A stretch of DNA of 64,000 nt from Rhizobium sp. R711 (GCF_002211365.1 NZ_LOKZ01000036.1:1-64000), one strand, 5' to 3'. Counted from the first letter of the stretch, positions 27,653-36,535 are shown. Made by a program: numbers and translations. The notes: generated by a model from the sequence alone, not told the origin.

Positions 27653-27666
27653 TTGATGCATATCAA
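27653..27666. promoter_or_regulatory. FNR/FixK box for the universal stress gene
   Basis: TTGATGCATATCAA is a perfect match to the FNR-type consensus TTGAT-N4-ATCAA recognised in rhizobia by FixK and FnrN. Its centre is about 77 bases upstream of the minus-strand start codon of the universal stress gene. With a class II arrangement (box at -41.5) this would give a leader of about 36 bases. It predicts induction at low oxygen. Confidence 0.8.
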
Positions 27667-27689
27667 GGGCTAACCGGATCTCCTCTATG

Positions 27690-28466
27690 CTACGCCTCTG
27701 CCGAACGGTTTTCAGCGACCTCCTTTGCTTGGCGGATGGTCTCGATCATGGCACGCACGTCGATTCCCGCGGCATCGACCGCATCCTGCGAGCGGCTGCG
27801 GATGACGATTTCAGTCGAGAATGCCTGGCCGATATAGCGGGGGTAGGAGCCGATGCTCGTCTCCGGGTGGGCTTTCTGGATGGCGGCAAGCGGCGTGCCG
27901 ATGTCACCCTCGCCGTAAGGGCAGGAGATGCCGAGCGAGAGCACGCGCGTGCCGGTGCGCAAGGTCGGGATGACGGCGTCGACCATGGCCTGGAAGACCT
28001 GCGGAACGCCGGCCATGACATGAACGTTGCCGATGATAAAGCCGGGCGCTGTCGAGACCGGGTTGGGGATATGGCGCGCGCCTTTCGGCATGCGCGCCAT
28101 TCTCTTTCTGGCATCGGTGAAATCAAGCTCACGGCGTGCATACATTTCGCCAAGCAAAGCCATGGCGTCGGCGTCATATTCGCAAGGCAACCCGAATGCC
28201 GCGGACACGGCATCGGCGGTGATGTCGTCATGGGTCGGTCCAATGCCCCCCGAGGTGAAGATGTAGTCGTATTTTGCACGCAACGTATTGAGTGCCTCGA
28301 CGATCGCGTCTTCCTCGTCGCCGACGATGCGGACCTCCTTGAGATCGATGCCGCAAAGCGTCAGCATATCGGCCAGGTGCCCGATGTTCTTGTCCTTGGT
28401 GCGGCCGGATAGGAGTTCGTCGCCAATGGCAAGCATGGCGGCGGTGACGATTGTCTGATTGGTCAT
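27690..28466 (-). CDS. Molybdopterin-binding/CinA N-terminal domain protein
   Basis: A 258-residue protein with an N-terminal MoaB/MogA-like fold (AAMLAIGDELLSGRTKDKNIGHLA, then IFTSGGIGPTHDDITADAVS at about residues 69-88 and GNVHVMAGVPQVFQAMVD). It lacks the C-terminal CinA amidase domain, so it is the single-domain type called competence/damage-inducible or molybdopterin-binding protein. Related enzymes hydrolyse FAD or ADP-ribose, so the role is not settled. The gene end is 107 bases from the universal stress gene start. Confidence 0.85.
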   Translation of the reverse strand: MTNQTIVTAAMLAIGDELLSGRTKDKNIGHLADMLTLCGIDLKEVRIVGDEEDAIVEALNTLRAKYDYIFTSGGIGPTHDDITADAVSAAFGLPCEYDADAMALLGEMYARRELDFTDARKRMARMPKGARHIPNPVSTAPGFIIGNVHVMAGVPQVFQAMVDAVIPTLRTGTRVLSLGISCPYGEGDIGTPLAAIQKAHPETSIGSYPRYIGQAFSTEIVIRSRSQDAVDAAGIDVRAMIETIRQAKEVAENRSAEA

Positions 28467-28679
28467 TGGAAATTTCCGAATATTTGGATCCTAGCATAGG
28501 TAGCGCCGTTCGCTGGTCTTGCAAACCGTGTCGCTGCCGACAACTCGAGCAATGCTACAAGCAATTTTTCGTCTATGGCTATTGAACAGTGCGTGCTGCG
28601 GCGCAGGGCTATGTTCGACACACTCCGCTGCTAAGACTCCAGCCGTTACGAATTCAAATAGAATTGATGGAGATAGGTA

Positions 28680-29276
28680 ATGGCTAAGGTACTGGTGCTC
28701 TACTACTCGGCTTACGGCCACATCGAAACGATGGCATACGCCGTTGCCGAAGGCGCAAGGTCGACTGGCGCGGAAGTCACCGTCAAGCGTGTTCCGGAGC
28801 TGGTTCCGGAAGAGGTCGCCAAGGCGTCCTACTACAAGATGGATCAGTCTGCTCCGATCGCCACTGTCGACGAACTTGCCGATTACGACGCAATCATCGT
28901 CGGTGCGGGTACGCGCTTCGGGACGGTCGCCTCGCAGATGCGCAATTTCTGGGATCAGACGGGCGGCCTCTGGTTTTCTGGCAAGCTGGTCGGCAAAGTG
29001 GGCTCCGTATTTACCTCGTCGGCAACGCAGCACGGCGGTCAGGAGTCCACCATTCTCGGCTTCATTCCAACCTTCCTGCACCAGGGCATGATCGTCGCCG
29101 GCCTTCCCTATGCATTCCAGGGCCAGATGGGCGTTGATGAAATCAAGGGCGGCTCGCCCTATGGCGCGTCGACCATCACGGACGGTGACGGATCGCGTCA
29201 GCCTTCCGCAATCGAGCTGGAAGCGGCCAAGTATCAGGGCGCTCACGTCGCCAAGATTGCTGCCAAGCTGGGCTGA
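28680..29276 (+). CDS. wrbA: NAD(P)H:quinone oxidoreductase WrbA
   Basis: A 198-residue flavodoxin-like enzyme that reduces quinones with two electrons using FMN. The FMN-binding loop is YYSAYGHIETMA (residues about 8-19), IIVGAGTRFGTVASQMRNFWDQTGGLW follows, and FTSSATQHGGQESTIL is the WrbA-specific insertion that makes it a tetramer. The ATG at 28680 follows GGAGATAGGTA. It is well away from neighbours and probably monocistronic. Confidence 0.95.
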   Translation: MAKVLVLYYSAYGHIETMAYAVAEGARSTGAEVTVKRVPELVPEEVAKASYYKMDQSAPIATVDELADYDAIIVGAGTRFGTVASQMRNFWDQTGGLWFSGKLVGKVGSVFTSSATQHGGQESTILGFIPTFLHQGMIVAGLPYAFQGQMGVDEIKGGSPYGASTITDGDGSRQPSAIELEAAKYQGAHVAKIAAKLG

Positions 29277-29344
29277 CCGGCTCCCTTCAGTGATAGGCGC
29301 GGCCATCGGGGTCGCGCCCGCTTACACCAGAGTAGCCGATTGCG

Positions 29345-29482
29345 TCAGCCGTAAAGTTCGTGCAGTTTCGCTGCGCAGAAAAGAAGCGGTATGCCGACAA
29401 TCGCAACCGCGATCATGAATGTCGTTCCCGCCCGGAGCAATTTGAGACGTCGCGTTCTCGTGCCATCCCAATCGTAAACCAT
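29345..29482 (-). CDS. Small membrane protein, 45 residues
   Basis: An open frame of 45 codons from ATG 29482. It has a basic head (MVYDWDGTRTRRLKLLRAG) and one transmembrane helix (TTFMIAVAIVGIPLLFCAAKL). GGGAGTAAGGCG lies directly upstream, a clear ribosome binding site. The longer open frame from 29584 adds an unlikely extension and was not used. Proteins with this YDWDG...RRLK...head and single helix recur in rhizobia; the function is not known. Confidence 0.65.
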   Translation of the reverse strand: MVYDWDGTRTRRLKLLRAGTTFMIAVAIVGIPLLFCAAKLHELYG

Positions 29483-29620
29483 CGCCTTACTCCCACAAGA
29501 CAAGCTTACAACTATGCGCAGCCCCAACCGCGGTCCTTCTGGCGCGCGCATAGAAGCACATTCGCAAGCGATGATAAAGGGCAATGGCGGGTTCGCCGGA
29601 GTTGGTGGAGACCGGCATGA

Positions 29621-29706
29621 TGGTGCGAGCGACGGGGATCGAACCCGTACAGCCTAAGGCCGAGGGATTTTAAGTCCCTTGCGTCTACCAGTTTCGCCAC
29701 GCTCGC
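29621..29706 (-). tRNA. tRNA-Leu (UAA)
   Basis: The minus-strand sequence folds as a class II tRNA with acceptor stem GCGAGCG/CGCTCGC, anticodon stem GGGA/TCCC with loop CTTAAAA (anticodon UAA), a long variable arm, T-arm ACGGG-TTCGATC-CCCGT, discriminator A and an encoded CCA (29621-29623). It reads UUA codons. Confidence 0.95.
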
Positions 29707-29772
29707 GTTCAACGATCCCAATAACTTAGCGAATCTGTTTTGGGAAGCTCTGCGCACCAATCGTGGTGCAAT

Positions 29773-30609
29773 TTACTGCCATATATTGAAATGCTGCTGC
29801 ATGTACTCGATGCACCGGCGATTGGCTTCGCTGCGACGCGCACCCTCGATGGTGGCGAGGTATAGTGAGGCGACATCGTGTGCTGCGGTCGTCTGTGGTT
29901 CTTCCAGCCCAGCAGGGAGCCAGATCGGGATACCTTTCAGCGCAAGCATGCCTGACAACCAAACATCATCAACTGCCCATATGACATCAGGGATGTCATA
30001 TGCGATGTCATCGAAAAACTCCGGACGCACCACGGCACCACCGAGCCCTTGAAGCACATCCACATAGCCCCCCTTTGCAACCAGCCTTCGCATCGGTTTC
30101 GGCTGGTCCAAACGCAAGACCATGGAAGCGACCTTATGCCGTAGTCGGCGGGCGCGGAGCAAAAGATCCATTCTCCGCCTCCGCACTGCTTTCGGCACGA
30201 AGGCGGAGGGTTTCGCTATATGGGTCGGCACGTCCTTGCCGATGAGGGCTACGCATTCTGTTGGTCGCTCGTCCTGTGCCGCGAACAACTGAGAGGCCCA
30301 ATTAGGCGAGAACATCTTGTCGTCATCACAGAATAGAATCTGTGCCTTTTTCCCGCGGAACTCGCGTGCGGCAAACAACACCTTGGACGCAGGTCCCATG
30401 TCTTCTTCAGGGCGAACTATCGTGATTCCGGTGGGGACTGACGGAACCGATCCATCGTAGTCGGGAAACCGCCGATATCGTTTGGGAACGTAGAGCCGGA
30501 TCTCATCCACCGCGCCGTTCTGCTTTATTAGGCTGTTAAGTGTCGGTGCAAGCTTGGAGAAACGTGGAGGGATAGTAGAGAGCGAGATGATGCGCAATGT
30601 CGTCGGCAT
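29773..30609 (-). CDS. Glycosyltransferase-like protein
   Basis: A 278-residue protein with a GT-A-like start (RIISLSTIPPRFSKLAPTLNSLIKQNGAVDEIRLYVPKRYRRF) and a DxD-type motif in ILFCDDDKMFSPNWASQL (about residues 91-108) that would bind a metal and a nucleotide sugar. Later, DVIWAVDDVWLSGMLALKGIPIWLP resembles acceptor-side motifs. The acceptor and donor are unknown; surface polysaccharide is a plausible target. It is less GC-rich than its neighbours and sits next to a tRNA gene, so it may have been acquired. Confidence 0.7.
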   Translation of the reverse strand: MPTTLRIISLSTIPPRFSKLAPTLNSLIKQNGAVDEIRLYVPKRYRRFPDYDGSVPSVPTGITIVRPEEDMGPASKVLFAAREFRGKKAQILFCDDDKMFSPNWASQLFAAQDERPTECVALIGKDVPTHIAKPSAFVPKAVRRRRMDLLLRARRLRHKVASMVLRLDQPKPMRRLVAKGGYVDVLQGLGGAVVRPEFFDDIAYDIPDVIWAVDDVWLSGMLALKGIPIWLPAGLEEPQTTAAHDVASLYLATIEGARRSEANRRCIEYMQQHFNIWQ

Positions 30610-30712
30610 CCGATGTAAACCATTGACGAAAGTTGGATGGTACTATCCCATTCCGAGTTGCGCTAAGTCAACCAAGCCGAACCAGTGAGAAGAGCGGGAT
30701 AGGTGTGGGTAT

Positions 30713-31060
30713 TTATGAGGCGCCAGCTGCGGATTTTGCGTACACGCGGGCCGCGAATATTCCCGCAGATGCGCCGAGGATCTTGACGAGCGCATCGTGC
30801 AGGCGCGCATGGCGCGTTGGCGACAGATATTGAAGATATTCGATTGCAAATGCGCCAACGATCAAGAGCACGGCGACAGCGAGCCAATGCCTGGGATAGG
30901 CCAGTGCGAACATGAAGCCGACCAACACATAGGCGAGTGCGCGGTCGAGATTGACCGAGGTCACGGTATGCGGCCGCAGTCCGATCGGTGACAGCGTGAC
31001 GAAAATAATGGCCGCGAGAAGCAACCAGGCAACCGGCTTTGCAAATTTGCTCGAGATCAT
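30713..31060 (-). CDS. VanZ family membrane protein
   Basis: A 115-residue membrane protein with about four hydrophobic segments (VAWLLLAAIIFVTLSPIGLRP, ALAYVLVGFMFALAY, LAVAVLLIVGAFAIEYLQYLSP and LGASAGIFAARVYA). The IEYLQYLSPTRHARLHDALVKILGA segment is typical of the VanZ-like family. The function of most members outside vancomycin gene clusters is unknown. Confidence 0.8.
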   Translation of the reverse strand: MISSKFAKPVAWLLLAAIIFVTLSPIGLRPHTVTSVNLDRALAYVLVGFMFALAYPRHWLAVAVLLIVGAFAIEYLQYLSPTRHARLHDALVKILGASAGIFAARVYAKSAAGAS

Positions 31061-31239
31061 CAGAGTGATTTAGCCGCATCGCGGGCGAATTGATAGCGCA
31101 CAATTGCGTTATCCGACCGGGGATCTAGAGATTTGAGTTAAAAGGTGACTTTTGAAGTAAACAATATTGGTGGATATGGGCTTTTTTGCTCCTCCCACTT
31201 GTGCGATAGCGAAAGCGAAACAGGAATGGACGAACGATC

Positions 31240-32490
31240 GTGACCAGACAGGATGTCGAGAGCGCCGAGGTGGCCATGCGCAGCCTCTTTCCAGAAACGC
31301 CACTGCAACTGAACGAGCACCTGTCTGCGCGCTATGGCGCGGACATCTGGCTGAAGCGCGAAGACCTTTCGCCCGTGCGCTCCTACAAGATTCGCGGAGC
31401 GTTTAATTTCTTCCGGAAGGCGATCGCCGAGGGTGCTGGCGGCAAGACCTTCGTTTGTGCTTCGGCCGGCAATCATGCTCAGGGCTTCGCCTTTGTCTGC
31501 CGCTATTTCGGAGTGCCTGGTGTTGTTTTCATGCCGGTAACGACGCCGCAGCAGAAGATCGACAAGACACGCATCTTTGGCGCGGAATTCATCACGATTA
31601 AGCTGACCGGTGATTTCTTCGATCAGTGCTACCAGGCCGCCCGCGATCACGTCGAGGCGATCGACGGTGTGATGGTACCGCCGTTCGACCATGCCGATAT
31701 CATCGAGGGGCAGGCGACAGTTGCTGCGGAAATTCTGCAACAGCTGCCTGGGGGAACGCTACCTGATTTGGTGGTGATGCCTGTGGGGGGCGGTGGCCTC
31801 GCGGCTGGCATCACCGGCTATCTCGAGGGCGTTTTGCCAAAATCCGGCTTCATCTTTACGGAGCCGGCTGGAGCGCCGAGCTTGAAGCGAAGCATTGAGG
31901 CGGGGGGCGTGGTGACGCTCACCAAGGTTGACAATTTCGTCGACGGTGCGGCCGTGGCGCGGATCGGCGATCTGAACTTCGCGGCCTTGGAAAGGTTCCC
32001 GACCGAACAGGTCATGCTGATGCCGGAGAACGCGATCTGCGTGACCATTAGCGAGATGCTGAATGTAGAGGGCGTTGTTCTCGAGCCGGCAGGGGCACTG
32101 TCGCTGACCGCGATCGCTGCGATGGATCCGGAAGTGCTCAGAGGAAAGACTGTCGTCGCCGTCGTTTCTGGCGGCAACTTCGATTTCGAGCGCCTTCCCG
32201 ATGTCAAGGAGCGCGCGATGCGCTACGCCGGCTTGAAGAAGTACTTCATCGTGCGAATGCCGCAGCGACCGGGCGCTTTGCGTGACTTCCTGAATCTGCT
32301 CGGCCCCGACGACGATATCGCTCGCTTCGAATATTTGAAGAAGACAGCACGCAACTTCGGCTCGGTGCTGATCGGTATTGAGACCAAGGCGCCCGAGAAT
32401 TTCGCGCAACTCATCGCGAACTTCGACAACGCCGCCATTGGCTTCGAGGACATCACCGAAAACGAGATCCTTGCAAACCTCATCATTTAA
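31240..32490 (+). CDS. ilvA: Threonine ammonia-lyase (threonine dehydratase)
   Basis: A 416-residue fold type II PLP enzyme that deaminates threonine to 2-oxobutyrate, the first committed step to isoleucine. Lys50 in SYKIRGAFN binds PLP; SAGNHAQGFAFVCRYFGV and the glycine-rich VMPVGGGGLAAGIT hold the phosphate. The C-terminal ACT-like domain (IVRMPQRPGALRDFLNLLG, about residues 335-416) binds regulators such as isoleucine. The start is GTG at 31240. hlyU follows after 36 bases. Confidence 0.93.
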   Translation: MTRQDVESAEVAMRSLFPETPLQLNEHLSARYGADIWLKREDLSPVRSYKIRGAFNFFRKAIAEGAGGKTFVCASAGNHAQGFAFVCRYFGVPGVVFMPVTTPQQKIDKTRIFGAEFITIKLTGDFFDQCYQAARDHVEAIDGVMVPPFDHADIIEGQATVAAEILQQLPGGTLPDLVVMPVGGGGLAAGITGYLEGVLPKSGFIFTEPAGAPSLKRSIEAGGVVTLTKVDNFVDGAAVARIGDLNFAALERFPTEQVMLMPENAICVTISEMLNVEGVVLEPAGALSLTAIAAMDPEVLRGKTVVAVVSGGNFDFERLPDVKERAMRYAGLKKYFIVRMPQRPGALRDFLNLLGPDDDIARFEYLKKTARNFGSVLIGIETKAPENFAQLIANFDNAAIGFEDITENEILANLII

Positions 32491-32526
32491 CTTTTCCGGC
32501 ACGAGCTGCCATGATAAAGGCGAAGT

Positions 32527-32853
32527 ATGGCTTCGATCTTCTCCAGCATTTTCTCAAGGTTTTCAGGCGGTGGCAAATCGGCTGACGCCCCGGCAGGCGT
32601 TTCTTCCGAGCCGCAGCTCTACGGCGACTGCACGATCTACGCCGAGCCGCAGAAGGAAGGTGGCCAGTATCGCCTTGCCGGCCGGATCGAGAAGACGGTA
32701 GGTGGGGAAGTCCTCATACGCAATTTCATTCGCGCCGACATGTTCGGGTCCTCCGACGATGCGATCGAGTGCACGGTGCGCAAAGCACAGCAGATCATCG
32801 ATCAGAATGGTCCATCGTTATTCAACGATGGCGCAAAGGTTCGCCAGGTCTGA
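32527..32853 (+). CDS. HlyU-like transcriptional regulator family protein
   Basis: A 108-residue protein of the HlyU family (PF10115), with the pattern GDCTIYAEPQKEGGQYRLAGRIEKTVGGEVLIRNFIRADMFGSSDDAIECTVRKAQQIIDQNGPSLF. The short N-terminus is Ser/Gly/Phe-rich. Despite the name, the family is small beta-rich proteins and a DNA-binding role in rhizobia is unproven. It is close behind ilvA and probably cotranscribed. Confidence 0.82.
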   Translation: MASIFSSIFSRFSGGGKSADAPAGVSSEPQLYGDCTIYAEPQKEGGQYRLAGRIEKTVGGEVLIRNFIRADMFGSSDDAIECTVRKAQQIIDQNGPSLFNDGAKVRQV

Positions 32854-32860
32854 CCTGGCT

Positions 32861-32886
32861 TCTGACACCGCTTCTTCGGTGTCAGA
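32861..32886 (+). terminator. Hairpin after hlyU, possible terminator
   Basis: A 10-bp inverted repeat TCTGACACCG/CGGTGTCAGA with a six-base loop lies eight bases after the stop. No good U-tract follows, so it may be Rho-assisted or only protect the 3' end. Confidence 0.5.
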
Positions 32887-33055
32887 CTTGACGGCATTAA
32901 TCCTCACGTAATCTTAAAGGATTGCGAGGAATCTTGGTGTCTGGAGCCTTGCAGGACAACCACGTGCCTTACAATACACACAGACAGCCACTCATGTTCG
33001 CAGCCGCTGATTCTTGGCGCGGCGCCGTCTCGGGCGCTGATGCGAGAGGCGCCTG

Positions 33056-34324
33056 ATGCAAGCCTTTAACCTGCTGCTGTTTGCCATTGAAGCTGTTGGC
33101 TATTTCACGCTCATGGTAACGCTCTTGCATTTCCGTCATCGCCTCGGCTTGGGCGTGTTTCTCACTGCCCTCGGCGTCATGCATTTCATGGAAACTTATC
33201 TTGCTGCAGTGTTTTACGTGGCGCTGCCATTCGGCGTTGCGTCGCCCGGTTCGTCGGTGTTCTTCGCCGGCAAGCTGATGATGATCCTGATGCTGTATTT
33301 GCAAGAAGATGCCGCTACGGTTCGCCAACCGATCTACGGCTTGTTTCTCGGCAACATCCTGACGGTGGCCGTAGCGTGGCTGCTTCAGTTGCATACGCCG
33401 ATCGATCTCCCCCGCGGCGACGGAGCGAACTTCGATTTCCTCAAGGAAATGGGCTGGCTCATGGTGTGGGGCACAACGCTCCTGTATCTCGATTCCATCG
33501 GCATCATCTTGATGTACGAGCGCCTCGGTCGCTATCTGAGGCACAGGATCATTTTACGCTTCATGATCTGTGGCTTCGTCCTCCTGACTTTCGATCAGAT
33601 CGGGTTCTTCGGTGCATTGCACTATTTCCTTGAGATTCCGGCCTCCGCCTTCTGGGACGGGTGGAGGGCAAAGATGTTCGCCGTCTGTGTCTACACCGTG
33701 CTCTTTGCAGTCTACGAGATTTGGATACGCCGCGACGGTATTCCGGCGAGCATGCGGCCGATCAGCGATATCTTCAGCGACCTGACCTTTCGTGAGCGTT
33801 ACAACGATCTGCTGAACCGGACGGGCAGGGACGTTCTGACCGGCGTTTACGATCGCACGCGCATGGAAATGGAAGCGCCGGTCATGGTCCGCGAAGCCTT
33901 GCGGCAAGGGCAGTTCGCTACGGTGATCATTCTGGACGCAGACCATTTCAAGGAGGTCAATGACCGCTTCGGGCATTTGCAGGGAGATGAGGTGTTGAAG
34001 GCGATCACGCTTCGCTTAGGGACCATTTTGCGATCGGCCGACCGTGTCTTCCGCTTTGGTGGCGAGGAATTTGTCGCGGTCTGCCCGGCAACCGACCATG
34101 CCGAGGGAATGCGACTTGCCGAGCGCTTGCGCTGGACGATTGCGAGCAGCGTGAAGACGCCGGATGGCAAGCCCGTTACCGTCAGCGTCGGTGTGGCGAC
34201 AGCCGACACCGACGGAGTAAGCTTCACAACTGTTCTTTCGACCGCGGATGAAAGGCTCTATCAGGCAAAGAAAGGCGGCCGCAATTGCGTTGTTGGCAAG
34301 CCTGGCCTTGTGAAGACCGGCTAG
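33056..34324 (+). CDS. Membrane-bound diguanylate cyclase
   Basis: A 422-residue protein with seven hydrophobic N-terminal segments (first FNLLLFAIEAVGYFTLMVTLL, last MFAVCVYTVLFAVYEIW at about residues 203-219) and a C-terminal GGDEF domain. The active site is GGEEF at residues 335-339, with LDADHFKEVNDRFGHLQGDEVL ahead of it. It would make cyclic di-GMP and so affect motility and adhesion. The membrane part is of unknown sensory type. An RxxD inhibitory site is not obvious before the motif. Confidence 0.92.
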   Translation: MQAFNLLLFAIEAVGYFTLMVTLLHFRHRLGLGVFLTALGVMHFMETYLAAVFYVALPFGVASPGSSVFFAGKLMMILMLYLQEDAATVRQPIYGLFLGNILTVAVAWLLQLHTPIDLPRGDGANFDFLKEMGWLMVWGTTLLYLDSIGIILMYERLGRYLRHRIILRFMICGFVLLTFDQIGFFGALHYFLEIPASAFWDGWRAKMFAVCVYTVLFAVYEIWIRRDGIPASMRPISDIFSDLTFRERYNDLLNRTGRDVLTGVYDRTRMEMEAPVMVREALRQGQFATVIILDADHFKEVNDRFGHLQGDEVLKAITLRLGTILRSADRVFRFGGEEFVAVCPATDHAEGMRLAERLRWTIASSVKTPDGKPVTVSVGVATADTDGVSFTTVLSTADERLYQAKKGGRNCVVGKPGLVKTG

Positions 34325-34327
34325 CGT

Positions 34328-35104
34328 TTAACTGGCGCGGAATATCTTGGCGCCGGAGGGTGCGCTTGTCGCGCCGCCATCGACCACAATTTCGATCCCT
34401 GTGACGTTGCTCGAGTCGCTTGAGGCAAAATAGAGCGCAGCCTTGGCAATCTCTTCCGCTTCGCTCATGCGTCCGAGCGGGCTCATGCCGCCCAGCCTGG
34501 CCTCAAGCGCGGACATTGCATCCGCCGTCGACGCCATTGGTTGCCAGATCGGTGTTTTGGTGCCACCCGGCGTGACCTGATTGACGCGGATGCCGCGCGG
34601 GGCCAGCTCGGAAGCCATGTTGCGGGTCATGGCACGTACCGCACCCTTCGTAGCGGCATAGGCCGACCAGCCGGGCGCACCAAGCACCGAATGCACCGAT
34701 CCGTTGAGGATGACGGAGCTGCCGTCGTTCAGATGCGGAAGCGCGGCCTGGACCGTAAAGAAGACGGCCGTGAGGTTCGTGTTGATAATGGTGTTAAACT
34801 GCTCCAGCGACGTTGCGCCCAACGGAGTGGCGCCACCGATCCCTGCATTTGCGAAAAGCACGTCAAACTTCCCGAATTTGGCAGCTGCTTCCGCAAATGC
34901 CCGTTCCGTGGCAGCTACATCAGTCACGTCGAGCTTCAGCGTGAGCACGTTGCTGCCCAAAGCCTTCTCGGCGGCCGCGAGGGTCTCGGGATTGCGGCCT
35001 GTAATGATCACCCTCGCCCCCTCGTCAAGGAAGACCTTGGCAGTGGCAAGACCGATACCGCTGTTTCCGCCCGTGATGAGGGCGACCTTGTTCTGCAGGC
35101 GCAT
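34328..35104 (-). CDS. SDR family oxidoreductase under TetR control
   Basis: A 258-residue SDR with the NAD(P) motif TGGNSGIG (about residues 11-18), NAG motif NAGIGG, and catalytic YAATK. The C-terminal GIEIVVDGGATSA is the usual cofactor-side end. It is divergent from a tetR gene (35209), and two 18-bp operator-like repeats lie between them. This pairing is common in genes for detoxifying xenobiotic carbonyls. The substrate is unknown. The ATG at 35104 is chosen to give a standard N-terminus. Confidence 0.88.
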   Translation of the reverse strand: MRLQNKVALITGGNSGIGLATAKVFLDEGARVIITGRNPETLAAAEKALGSNVLTLKLDVTDVAATERAFAEAAAKFGKFDVLFANAGIGGATPLGATSLEQFNTIINTNLTAVFFTVQAALPHLNDGSSVILNGSVHSVLGAPGWSAYAATKGAVRAMTRNMASELAPRGIRVNQVTPGGTKTPIWQPMASTADAMSALEARLGGMSPLGRMSEAEEIAKAALYFASSDSSNVTGIEIVVDGGATSAPSGAKIFRAS

Positions 35105-35136
35105 TGAATGACTCCTATTGGAAACTTTCGCGATCT

Positions 35137-35154
35137 GGATTATGATCAATATCC
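35137..35154. promoter_or_regulatory. Operator-like repeat 1 for TetR
   Basis: GGATTATGATCAATATCC is an imperfect 18-bp palindrome in the gap between the SDR and tetR genes. The same type of sequence recurs at 35159 with centres 22 bp apart, so a dimeric regulator could bind both faces of the helix. The tetR gene is the obvious candidate. Confidence 0.55.
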
Positions 35155-35158
35155 TCAA

Positions 35159-35176
35159 GGATTACGATTATAATCC
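35159..35176. promoter_or_regulatory. Operator-like repeat 2 for TetR
   Basis: GGATTACGATTATAATCC is the second copy, lying only four bases after the first. Its outer arms AGGATTA/TAATCCT form a 7-bp inverted repeat. It lies 33 bases upstream of the tetR start codon. Confidence 0.55.
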
Positions 35177-35208
35177 TCATGCGTCAATAAGTGCCGGAGA
35201 GAATTTTC

Positions 35209-35787
35209 ATGGGTCACTCACAGCAGGATAAACGGAAGACGCACGAGAGGATCGTTGAGATCGCTTCGAGACGTCTGCGCGAGAAGGGGCTGGAAGGCGT
35301 GGGCGTCGCGGATCTGATGAAGGAGGCGGGGCTGACGGTCGGCGGCTTCTACAAGCATTTCGCGTCGCGTGACGAACTGGTGGCCGAAGCGATGCAATCG
35401 GCCTTCGGCGCCTGGTCCGCGAAGGTCCGGGCGGAAGGGCGGGCTCCGGAGGACATTACGTTGCAGGAGTATGCGGCGACATACCTGAGCGGGGAACATC
35501 GAGACGATACGGCCGGCGGCTGCCCGTTCGCGGCCCTCGCGGCTGATATGGCGCGCAGCGGCGAGAAATGTCGGTCGCTCGCGACCGACCAAATAAAAAC
35601 GAACATGCGCAACATGCAGGCGCGGATGAACCCCACGGACGCGGCAGAAGCCCGCCGCCAGGCGATTATTGCGTCCTGCCTCATGACAGGCGCGTTGGGT
35701 CTTGCCCGGATCTCGAACGATGAAGCCTTTGCCGGCGAGATACTCGATACCGTAAAGGTCTTCGTGAACGACTTCTGCACAAAATGA
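35209..35787 (+). CDS. TetR family transcriptional regulator
   Basis: A 192-residue regulator. The N-terminal HTH is RIVEIASRRLREKGLEGVGVADLMKEAGLTVGGFYKHFASRDELVAEAM. The C-terminal ligand domain includes GGCPFAALAADMARSG, typical of a subgroup that often has a cysteine at its ligand site. The start at 35209 follows CCGGAGAG. It probably represses the divergent SDR gene and itself. Confidence 0.9.
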   Translation: MGHSQQDKRKTHERIVEIASRRLREKGLEGVGVADLMKEAGLTVGGFYKHFASRDELVAEAMQSAFGAWSAKVRAEGRAPEDITLQEYAATYLSGEHRDDTAGGCPFAALAADMARSGEKCRSLATDQIKTNMRNMQARMNPTDAAEARRQAIIASCLMTGALGLARISNDEAFAGEILDTVKVFVNDFCTK

Positions 35788-35813
35788 AAACGGCCGGTGA
35801 GTTCCGGCCGTTT
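35788..35813. terminator. Bidirectional terminator after tetR and azoR
   Basis: A perfect 10-bp inverted repeat AAACGGCCGG/CCGGCCGTTT with a six-base loop lies between the convergent tetR and azoR genes. Runs of A and T on both sides allow it to work in both directions. Confidence 0.75.
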
Positions 35814-35834
35814 CAACATCAATTCTGACACCTG

Positions 35835-36449
35835 TTAGGCGGCGAGGGCGATTTCCTCGGCGCGGGCCTTTGCGGCGCCAATTGCCTTCTCGGCAGCTTC
35901 CGGACCAAAGGCGAGGCCTTCAACGTAGATCGTTTCGATATCGGTGATACCGAGGAAGCCGAGGACCGACTTCAGATACGGAACCGCGTGGTTCATGCCA
36001 GCTGCCGGACCCTGCGAGTAGACGCCACCGGAAGCAAGAACGACGTAGACCTTTTTGCCGGTGGCAAGGCCAACCGGGCCGCTTTCGGTGTACTTGAAGG
36101 TAAGGCCGGCCCGGGCGACGTTGTCGATCCAGGTCTTCAGCGACGAATAGATGTTGAAGTTGATGAGGCCGGTACCGATGACGATCGTATCGGCTGCAAG
36201 CAGTTCAGCAACGAGTTCGTCCGACGTCTTCACGGCTGCGGCTTCGGCGGCGGTGCGGTCATCGGCGGGCTTGCGGATGGCAGCGGTGAAGAGATCATCA
36301 ATGTGCGGCAGCGGGTTGGCGGCGAGGTCGCGACGAACGACGGCGCTGCCTGGCTGCTGGGCCTTGATCTTTTCGACAAGGTCAACGGCGATCGTGGTGG
36401 AAAGCGAGTCTGCACGCGGGCTGGACGTCAGAAGCAGGATGGAAGACAT
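35835..36449 (-). CDS. azoR: FMN-dependent NADH-azoreductase
   Basis: A 204-residue flavodoxin-like azoreductase that reduces quinones and azo compounds with NADH and FMN. It starts MSSILLLTSSPRADSLSTTIAVDLVEKI, where SSPRADSLS holds the FMN phosphate. The segments PLINFNIYSSLKTWIDNVARAGLTFKYTESGPVGLATGKKVYVVLASGGVYSQGPA and GFLGITDIETIYVEGLAF are typical. It is divergent from a lysR gene, which probably controls it. Confidence 0.92.
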   Translation of the reverse strand: MSSILLLTSSPRADSLSTTIAVDLVEKIKAQQPGSAVVRRDLAANPLPHIDDLFTAAIRKPADDRTAAEAAAVKTSDELVAELLAADTIVIGTGLINFNIYSSLKTWIDNVARAGLTFKYTESGPVGLATGKKVYVVLASGGVYSQGPAAGMNHAVPYLKSVLGFLGITDIETIYVEGLAFGPEAAEKAIGAAKARAEEIALAA

Positions 36450-36535
36450 GATTGAATTTCCTCTCGAATTGGAGTTCTCGGCTCTTGTAGGGAGCTTCGA
36501 GCCGCTGTTTCGAGGCAGAAAATAGGTCTGGCTGA

